A stretch of DNA of 11,393 nucleotides, from positions 1 through 11,393 of the forward strand of contig CALEYW010000003.1 of assembly GCA_937927945.1 (NCBI GenBank), read 5' to 3'. A program made the translations under genes and the position numbers. The first letter of the stretch is position 1; every line of letters starts with the position of its first letter. Origin of the DNA: an uncultured candidate division WPS-2 bacterium (GTDB lineage: Bacteria; Vulcanimicrobiota; Vulcanimicrobiia; Vulcanimicrobiales; Vulcanimicrobiaceae). Of the stretch, positions 6,940 through 11,393 are shown in pieces. The notes under the pieces were generated by a model. The model saw only the letters and a list, made by a program, of their open reading frames with translations, had not been told where the DNA came from and did not search any database.

Positions 6940-7832
6940 GCGGCGAGCTGCAGGCGGCGGCCCGCGAGGTCGTCGTCGTCGTCAACCGCCAATCGCGGCA
7001 CACGGCACACGCCCTCGAGCCGCTCCACGAGTCGCTCCAGAAGCACGGGCTGCGGGTCGCGGCGTTCCACGTCGCCGCCGACAGCACCCAGCTGCGGCGC
7101 TTGGTGAAACGCGCCGCGAAAGCGGGCGTCGAGACCGTCGTCGTCGGCGGCGGCGACGGGACGATGGCGCACGCCGTCGACGTGCTCGCGCACCGCAAGA
7201 CGACGCTCGGACTCGTCCCGCTGGGGACCGGGAACAGCTTCGCGCAGACGCTCGCCATCCCACGCGGCGACGTCGACGCGGCGATTGCGATCGTCGCCGC
7301 CGGCAAGGTCGCGACCGTCGATCTCGGCCGCGTCAACGGCACGCACTTCGCCAACTTCGCCACGATCGGACTCTCCACGGAGATCGCCGGCGCCACCTCG
7401 ACGGGCGCGAAGGGACTGCTGGGACCGATCGCCTACGCGATCGCGGCCGTCAAGCCGGTGCTCTCGCACCGCGCCTTTCGCGCGCGGATCCGGTGGCGCG
7501 GCGGCGAGCTGGTGCTGCGCACGCAGGACATCATCATCGCGAACGGACGCTACTTCGGCTCGACGCCGATCACGTCGGACGCGTCGATCACCGACCGCAA
7601 ACTGAACCTGTTCACCACCGACAACCCTTCACGCATCGGCGCGTTGCGGACGTATCTTGCGTTCGGCATGCACGATCAGATGAAGCTGCGCGACGCCCAT
7701 GTCGTCACCGCGGCGAGGTTCACGATTCGGACGAAGACCCGCCAGATGATCGGGATCGACGGATCGCTGCTCGAGAAGACGCCGGCGCGCTTTCGGGTCG
7801 TGCCGCAGGCGCTGCGCGTGTTCGTCCCGTGA
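6936..7832 (+). CDS. Diacylglycerol kinase family lipid kinase (paralogue 1), probable CTG start
   Basis: The family (DagK/YegS/sphingosine kinase) transfers phosphate from ATP to diacylglycerol or related lipids at the membrane. Visible landmarks, numbered from a CTG at 6936 (298 residues), are the first strand REVVVVVNRQSR (10-21), the nucleotide-binding motif GGGDGT (71-76), then PLGTGNSFAQTL, VDLGRVNGTHFANFATIGLS and a beta-rich C-terminal domain with IGIDGSLLEKTPARFRV. The start is awkward. The frame is open from 6804 but has no ATG, GTG or TTG before 7101, and starting at 7101 would remove the first strand and helix. The CTG at 6936 overlaps the TGA of the small upstream ORF, which suggests coupled translation; a CTG at 6948 or an undetected base error are alternatives. 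Its stop overlaps the GTG of the PAP2 gene, so the two are surely cotranscribed. The lipid substrate is undetermined. Confidence 0.88.
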   Translation: MSGELQAAAREVVVVVNRQSRHTAHALEPLHESLQKHGLRVAAFHVAADSTQLRRLVKRAAKAGVETVVVGGGDGTMAHAVDVLAHRKTTLGLVPLGTGNSFAQTLAIPRGDVDAAIAIVAAGKVATVDLGRVNGTHFANFATIGLSTEIAGATSTGAKGLLGPIAYAIAAVKPVLSHRAFRARIRWRGGELVLRTQDIIIANGRYFGSTPITSDASITDRKLNLFTTDNPSRIGALRTYLAFGMHDQMKLRDAHVVTAARFTIRTKTRQMIGIDGSLLEKTPARFRVVPQALRVFVP

Positions 7833-8437
7833 TCGCGCGGCTCATCGCCGCCGCCGCGTTCTTCTGCGCGACGATCGCGCTCGGCGCGGTGGTCGTGCAT
7901 CGGCCGCCCAGCGCGCTCGACGTCGCCACGGTCGCGCTGCGCGGGCACGCGCTCTCGCTCGCGCTGTTCTTCACGTCGCTCGGCCGCTGGTGGATGCTGC
8001 TGCCGATCGCCGTCGTCGCGTTCGGGATCGGGATGTCGGTGCGCGCGAACCTGATTCCGCTGACGATCGTGCTCGGTGCGCAGGCGGCATCGCAGGCCGC
8101 GACCACGCTGCTCAAGCTTGCCTTCCATCGCATGCGCCCCGATGGCTTCATCGGGCCGCTGGAATCGGATCTCTCCTATCCCAGCGGTCACGCCGTGACG
8201 GCGATCGTCTTTTTCGCCGGCTTGGCGATTCTGGCGTGGCACGCGCCGTTTCCCCGGCCGTTCGCCGCGGCAGCGACGATCGTGCTGGCGATCTGCGCCG
8301 TCGGCATCCCGTGGTCACGGCTCGCGCTCGGCGCGCACTACGTGACCGACGTGATCGGCGGTCTGTTCTTCGGCGCCGCGTGGCTGTGTGCGGCGTCGGC
8401 GCTGATGGTGCGCTTGGGCGCTACGGCGTCTCGATGA
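7829..8437 (+). CDS. PAP2 superfamily membrane phosphatase
   Basis: This is a 202-residue integral membrane phosphatase of the PAP2 family, which removes phosphate from phosphatidate, phosphatidylglycerophosphate or undecaprenyl diphosphate on the outer face of the membrane. The full three-part active site is present: K96-L-A-F-H-R-M-R-P104 (KxxxxxxRP), P118-S-G-H121, and S163-R-L-A-L-G-A-H170-Y-V-T-D174 (SRxxxxxHxxxD). About five or six hydrophobic segments surround it (near 4-22, 55-71, 78-95, 123-138, 146-162 and 176-195). The GTG start at 7829 overlaps the TGA of the kinase by GTGA, indicating translational coupling. A kinase that makes a lipid phosphate is thus paired with an enzyme that can remove one. 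The exact substrate cannot be told from sequence. Its 3' end overlaps the convergent hydrolase by 17 bp. Confidence 0.93.
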   Translation: MIARLIAAAAFFCATIALGAVVVHRPPSALDVATVALRGHALSLALFFTSLGRWWMLLPIAVVAFGIGMSVRANLIPLTIVLGAQAASQAATTLLKLAFHRMRPDGFIGPLESDLSYPSGHAVTAIVFFAGLAILAWHAPFPRPFAAAATIVLAICAVGIPWSRLALGAHYVTDVIGGLFFGAAWLCAASALMVRLGATASR

Positions 8438-9278
8438 TCTCGATCAGGCGCGGATAGACGAGGTCCGGCCGCGCTTGCGGAATCTGCGGCTCGATGATGT
8501 CGTGGATCTTCGGCAACCCGTGCAGCACGACGTTCTCGACGAGCATGCCCGCGGCTGCGAGCCGGCCGAAGCGGCGCTCGGCGAACCGGTTGTTCACGAC
8601 CGGGTCGTTCTGGTTGCACACCAGGACCGCGCGCCGTCCGCGCACCGCGCTCTGCGGCGCGGGGAGATCGGTCGAAAGCTGGAGCGACGCGCCGAGCGCA
8701 CGCGTCGCGAAGCGTGGATAGCCGTGCTGCGGCGGTTGGCGTTGCTTCGCGCGCGGATCCCACCAGCCGAAGCGATTGGGCGCCGTCCGCAGTACCGCTC
8801 CGAGCGCATCGTTCAGGCCGCCGTACAACTCGCGCACGCCGCAGAACGGCGCCACCGCGATCCCGGTGTCGATCGCCGTGCGCGCGACGAGCCAGCCGGC
8901 CAGCGTCGCGCCGATCGAGATGCCCAGCGCGACGACTCGCTCGCCGCACAGCGCAGCGATCGCCGCCGCGTCCAGCGCCGCCATCTGCAGGTCGGCCGCG
9001 CGCAGGTTCGCGAGCGCGCCGGTCATCCGGTCGCGATACCCGTGGTAGGGCATGCGCGGCACGATCACCGCGTGCCCGCGCGCCGCGAGCTGCTCGCCCA
9101 GCAGATCGTATTGGGGCGGCGCGTTCGTGAGGCCGTGCAGCAGCACGACGGCAAGGGGAGCGACGCCGCCCTGCACCCACGAACGCGTGACGTATCGCGG
9201 CTCGACGAGCGGGTCATTGCGTTCGGTCTGCGCGATCGCGGCGAGACGCGCGCGCGCTTGCGCGATGCGATCCGGCAC
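8421..9278 (-). CDS. Alpha/beta hydrolase (serine esterase/lipase type)
   Basis: This 285-residue predicted soluble hydrolase has the core alpha/beta fold. The oxyanion-hole region is LLHGLTNAPPQY (46-57), the nucleophile elbow is G119-I-S121-I-G123, an acid candidate is Asp225 in CNQNDPVV, and the catalytic His is His259 in LPKIHD. The strand-turn after HGL and the GISIG elbow suit carboxylesterases or monoacylglycerol-lipase-like enzymes; the substrate is unknown. The start is a GTG (9276-9278, read on the minus strand) 10 bp after the YqeG-like gene stops, so it is probably the last gene of a three-gene minus-strand unit. CGGGAT about 5 bases upstream is a weak ribosome-binding site. The neighbours act on phospholipid intermediates, so cleavage of acyl esters of glycerolipids is plausible but unproven. 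There is no signal peptide or membrane anchor. Confidence 0.88.
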   Translation of the reverse strand: MPDRIAQARARLAAIAQTERNDPLVEPRYVTRSWVQGGVAPLAVVLLHGLTNAPPQYDLLGEQLAARGHAVIVPRMPYHGYRDRMTGALANLRAADLQMAALDAAAIAALCGERVVALGISIGATLAGWLVARTAIDTGIAVAPFCGVRELYGGLNDALGAVLRTAPNRFGWWDPRAKQRQPPQHGYPRFATRALGASLQLSTDLPAPQSAVRGRRAVLVCNQNDPVVNNRFAERRFGRLAAAGMLVENVVLHGLPKIHDIIEPQIPQARPDLVYPRLIEIIETP

Positions 9279-9288
9279 GAAGATCCCG

Positions 9289-9783
9289 TTACGCGCGCGG
9301 AACGCCGCGCAAGACGATCCGTTCGAGCCACCGCAACGGGCGGGTGTTCCACGGATCTCGCCGGATCAGCGGATCGACGAGGATCACTTCCAGGCCGGCG
9401 AGCTTTGCGCCGAGCACGTCGGTGAAGAGCTGATCGCCGATGACCACGGCTTCGTCCGCGCGCAATTCGAGCACGTTGAGCGCGCGGCGGAAGCCGTGCG
9501 GCAGCGGCTTGCGCGCGCGCGGGATGCACGGCACGCCGAGGTTCTTCGCAATTTCCGACGCCCACGGCGTTCCGTTGTTGGTGAGGACGGCGACGCGCAC
9601 GCCGGCCTCCTTCGCCCGAGACACCCAGAGCGCATCCTCGGCGAGCGGGACCAGCTGGTGCCAGCCGACCAGGGTGTTGTCGAGGTCGACGATCGCGCCG
9701 CGAATGCCGCGGGCGCGCAGTTCCGCCGGATCGATCTCGGTGATCCGGGTCGCGTACGCGCCAGGCCGGAAGAAGCTCAGCAT
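9289..9783 (-). CDS. YqeG family HAD-type phosphatase (subfamily IIIA; GEP4-like)
   Basis: This is a 164-residue HAD phosphatase of the YqeG type. Motif I is D33-L-D35-N-T-L, with the nucleophile and general acid aspartates intact. Motif II is the Thr of LTNNG (68), motif III is the Lys of RARKPLPHGF (92), and motif IV is GDQLFTD with Asp117 and Asp122. The spacing and the RGIRGAIVDLDNTLVGW opening are typical of YqeG. The yeast, plant and cyanobacterial relatives (GEP4/PGPP1 group) are phosphatidylglycerophosphate phosphatases, so a role in making phosphatidylglycerol is an attractive inference here given the flanking lipid kinase, PAP2 and hydrolase genes. The bacterial YqeG role is not firmly established. 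The ATG at 9783 lies 15 bp after the second lipid kinase stops; the hydrolase begins 10 bp downstream. The length is normal for the family. Confidence 0.9.
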   Translation of the reverse strand: MLSFFRPGAYATRITEIDPAELRARGIRGAIVDLDNTLVGWHQLVPLAEDALWVSRAKEAGVRVAVLTNNGTPWASEIAKNLGVPCIPRARKPLPHGFRRALNVLELRADEAVVIGDQLFTDVLGAKLAGLEVILVDPLIRRDPWNTRPLRWLERIVLRGVPRA

Positions 9784-9798
9784 GTTAGCGGCGGTCCA

Positions 9799-10698
9799 TC
9801 AGCGGATTGTCTGTACCCGCGGAGCGGGGACCAATACCGTAACGCCGCCGCGGACGATCGTGAATTCGGCCGGCAGGCGCGCGACGTACTCGCTGTCGGC
9901 GAAGACGCGGTGCTTTCCGCCGTGCAGTGAGCGCACCGTGAAGCGTGTGCCACGCAGCGTCGCTACGTCCCGCGCGTGCTGGAAGCGGCGCAGCATCACC
10001 GCGGCAACCACGCGCAGCGCGCTCCACCAGCCGTGCACGTCGACCGCGTAGAGCCACAACTCGCCGTCTTCCAGGCTGCCCTCGGGGTTCTCGACGACAC
10101 CGCCGAACCGGTAGCTGTTGGCGACGGTCAACTGCGCCGCGTGCAGGATCACCGTCGTACCGTCCTCCAGCCCGATCTCCAGATGCAGCGGACGTATCCA
10201 GCGCAGCGCGCGCAGGGTCGTGACGGGGATCGCAAGCATTCCGAGCGCCCGCTTCACCGCGCTCGTCTGCAACCGGGCGACCTGCGTCGAGAGCCCGATC
10301 GACGCTTCGTTGAAGTAGTGCACGCCGTTCACGCGCCCGACGTCGATCGGCACCGGCACGCCGTCGTCGATCAGCGCGGCAACCTCGACCGGGTCGTGCG
10401 GAACGCCGAGCGTGCGGGCCAGTTCGTTGAACGTGCCCAGCGGAAGGATCGCCAGCGGCAGCTTCGTCTCGACCAGACCCCTCAGCGCGCTCAACAGCGT
10501 TCCATCGCCGCCGCCGACGATGACCGCATCGACCCCGTCGCGGTGCTCGACGATCTCGCGCGACAAGTCGGCCCCGCCGTCGAGCGAAACCTCGACCAGC
10601 GTGTGCCCGAGCGCGCGCAATGCCGCCGCCGCGCGATCACGAGCGGCGGCACCGCTGCGGGCTCGCGGGTTTACCGCGAGCAGAACGCGCTTGGCCAT
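9799..10698 (-). CDS. Diacylglycerol kinase family lipid kinase (paralogue 2)
   Basis: This is a second 299-residue member of the DagK/YegS lipid kinase family, complete and with a normal ATG at 10698. The first strand is KRVLLAVNPRARSG (3-16). GGGDGT lies at 62-67, followed by ILPLGTFNELARTLGVP (84-100), IDVGRVNGVHYFNEASIGLS and a C-terminal beta domain with a YRFGGVVENPEGSLEDGELW stretch. The GTFN variant differs from the GTGN of paralogue 1, so the two are diverged copies rather than a recent duplication. The frame stays open upstream to the window edge, but that part is antisense to the PhzF gene, and the family N-terminus sets the start at MAKR. It is probably the first gene of a minus-strand unit with the YqeG-like phosphatase (15 bp gap) and the hydrolase. 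Its lipid substrate is unknown. Confidence 0.93.
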   Translation of the reverse strand: MAKRVLLAVNPRARSGAAARDRAAAALRALGHTLVEVSLDGGADLSREIVEHRDGVDAVIVGGGDGTLLSALRGLVETKLPLAILPLGTFNELARTLGVPHDPVEVAALIDDGVPVPIDVGRVNGVHYFNEASIGLSTQVARLQTSAVKRALGMLAIPVTTLRALRWIRPLHLEIGLEDGTTVILHAAQLTVANSYRFGGVVENPEGSLEDGELWLYAVDVHGWWSALRVVAAVMLRRFQHARDVATLRGTRFTVRSLHGGKHRVFADSEYVARLPAEFTIVRGGVTVLVPAPRVQTIR

Positions 10699-10800
10699 AT
10701 CGACACGCCTGTACCCGCGGCGATCGCGCGGCAACCTCTTTGCGGCCCGGCTGGGCCACTTCTCGAAGCGGCACGGCCCGCCGCCGTCGAACGGAGCGGA
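10699..10800. promoter_or_regulatory. Divergent intergenic region between lipid kinase 2 and PhzF gene
   Basis: This 102-bp gap separates two divergent starts and should hold promoters for both. I see no convincing consensus -35/-10 pair. On the minus strand a TTGCCG followed by a poor -10 is the best candidate and is not good. GGAG at 10793-10796 serves the PhzF gene. Confidence 0.35.
10793..10796 (+). promoter_or_regulatory. Ribosome-binding site of the PhzF gene
   Basis: GGAG lies 4 bases before the ATG at 10801 and supports that start; it is followed by CGGA directly against the start codon. Confidence 0.5.
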
Positions 10801-11393
10801 ATGGCACGGAATCTCTCGATCGTCTGGGTCGACGCATTCACCACCACGCCGCTCGCCGGAAACGCCTGCGCGGTCGTCCTCGACGCGCGCGGCCTCGACG
10901 ATGCGCTGATGCAAGCGATCGCAGGCGAAACGAACCTCTCGGAGACGAGCTTCGTCTTCCCCGGCGACGCCGAGTCCGACGTCGTCGTGCGCTACTGGAC
11001 GCCGATCGGCGAGATTCCGCTCGCCGGTCACCCCACGATCGCTACGGCGCACGCGCTGTGCGAGACCGGCGCCGTTGCCGCGGATCGCGACGTGCTGCGC
11101 GTCAAGATGCCGGCCGCGATCGTCCCGGTGACGATTCGCCGCGGAAGCCCGACGGTCTACGCGATGTCGCAGCCGCCGCCGACGTTTCACGCGACGCTCT
11201 CCCGCTCCGAAGCAGCGGCGGCGCTCGGCCTGGACGAGCGCGACATCGCCGCAGGGACGACGCCGCAAACGGTGAGCACGGGGACGAAGCAGCTGATGAT
11301 CGCGCTCGCCTCGCGCGACGCGCTCGACCGCTGCGTTCCCGATCGGCGCGTGCTCTACGGTCACCCGGACCGCGATTGGTTCTCGGTGCACGT
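10801..11393 (+). CDS. PhzF family protein (phenazine biosynthesis-like isomerase/epimerase), 3' end outside window
   Basis: The first 197 residues of a PhzF-family protein are present. The family has a diaminopimelate-epimerase-like double fold. Characterised PhzF isomerises a dihydro-hydroxyanthranilate intermediate, but most bacterial homologues have no known substrate and do not make phenazines. Visible signatures are VDAFTTTPLAGNACAVVL (10-27), the catalytic region ETNLSETSFV with the conserved Glu at about 48, and RYWTPIGEIPLAGHPTIATA, including the GHPT motif. The start of the second domain lies beyond the edge. The ATG at 10801 has a clear GGAG (10793-10796) at good spacing. It is divergent from the lipid kinase 2 gene. 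No other phenazine genes are in view, so a phenazine role should not be assumed. Confidence 0.92.
   Translation, partial: MARNLSIVWVDAFTTTPLAGNACAVVLDARGLDDALMQAIAGETNLSETSFVFPGDAESDVVVRYWTPIGEIPLAGHPTIATAHALCETGAVAADRDVLRVKMPAAIVPVTIRRGSPTVYAMSQPPPTFHATLSRSEAAAALGLDERDIAAGTTPQTVSTGTKQLMIALASRDALDRCVPDRRVLYGHPDRDWFSVH

Noticed and set aside
8475..9930. Two long plus-strand frames (316 and 292 codons) opposite the hydrolase and YqeG-like genes
   Set aside because: The minus-strand genes have full active-site motifs; the plus-strand translations are Arg/Ala-rich and featureless.
9811..10720. The 12-mer CTGTACCCGCGG occurs twice, at 9811-9822 and 10709-10720, bracketing lipid kinase 2
   Set aside because: Repeated 12-mers are expected by chance in 11 kb of GC-rich sequence; one copy is coding, and there is no extended similarity or target-site structure.
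10699..11391. Upstream extension of lipid kinase 2 to the window edge (530 residues in total)
   Set aside because: The extra part is antisense to a clear PhzF gene and unlike any kinase domain; the family N-terminus begins at the ATG at 10698.
10801..11393. Phenazine biosynthesis cluster
   Set aside because: Only a lone PhzF-family gene is present. Such homologues are widespread in organisms that make no phenazines, and no phzA/B/D/E/G genes are seen.

Overview
The window is a GC-rich (by eye about two thirds G+C), densely packed bacterial chromosome segment with strong G/C preference at third codon positions. No rRNA, tRNA, IS element or CRISPR was seen. An ImuB-type mutagenesis factor, a chemoreceptor, a Tat-like secreted serine hydrolase and weak Shine-Dalgarno sequences fit a free-living, probably motile GC-rich phylum such as Eremiobacterota/Vulcanimicrobiota. 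That placement is a guess from gene style, not a phylogenetic result.

Layout. 2-1063 (+) is the C-terminal part of imuB, cut by the window edge. 1121-1570 (+) is an acidic 149-aa orphan. 1575-2549 (-) is an aldo/keto reductase, convergent with the orphan. 2637-4106 (+) is an exported class C beta-lactamase-fold hydrolase. 4116-4548 (-) is the broken C-terminal end of a PstS-type phosphate-binding protein. Next come four CTTTCA direct repeats at exactly 11-bp spacing (4569-4612), arranged like a PhoB/PhoP box, and then a complete methyl-accepting chemotaxis protein (4658-6730, +).

The right half (6778-10698) is a lipid-phosphate locus made of two converging transcription units. The plus-strand unit is a 53-aa acidic small ORF, a diacylglycerol kinase-family enzyme and a PAP2 phosphatase, with start and stop codons overlapping at both junctions. 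The minus-strand unit is a second diacylglycerol kinase paralogue, a YqeG/GEP4-like HAD phosphatase and an alpha/beta hydrolase. The units meet tail to tail with a 17-bp overlap of coding sequence. Two lipid kinases, two candidate lipid phosphatases and a possible esterase together suggest turnover of diacylglycerol, phosphatidate or a related isoprenoid or glycerophosphate lipid. A PhzF-family gene starts divergently at 10801 and runs off the end.

The most interesting items are the phosphate-related remnant (PstS pseudogene beside a Pho-box-like array facing a chemoreceptor), the mirror-image lipid-phosphate locus, and the missing conventional start codon of the first lipid kinase. I found no clear evidence of a wholly new defence or mobile system.
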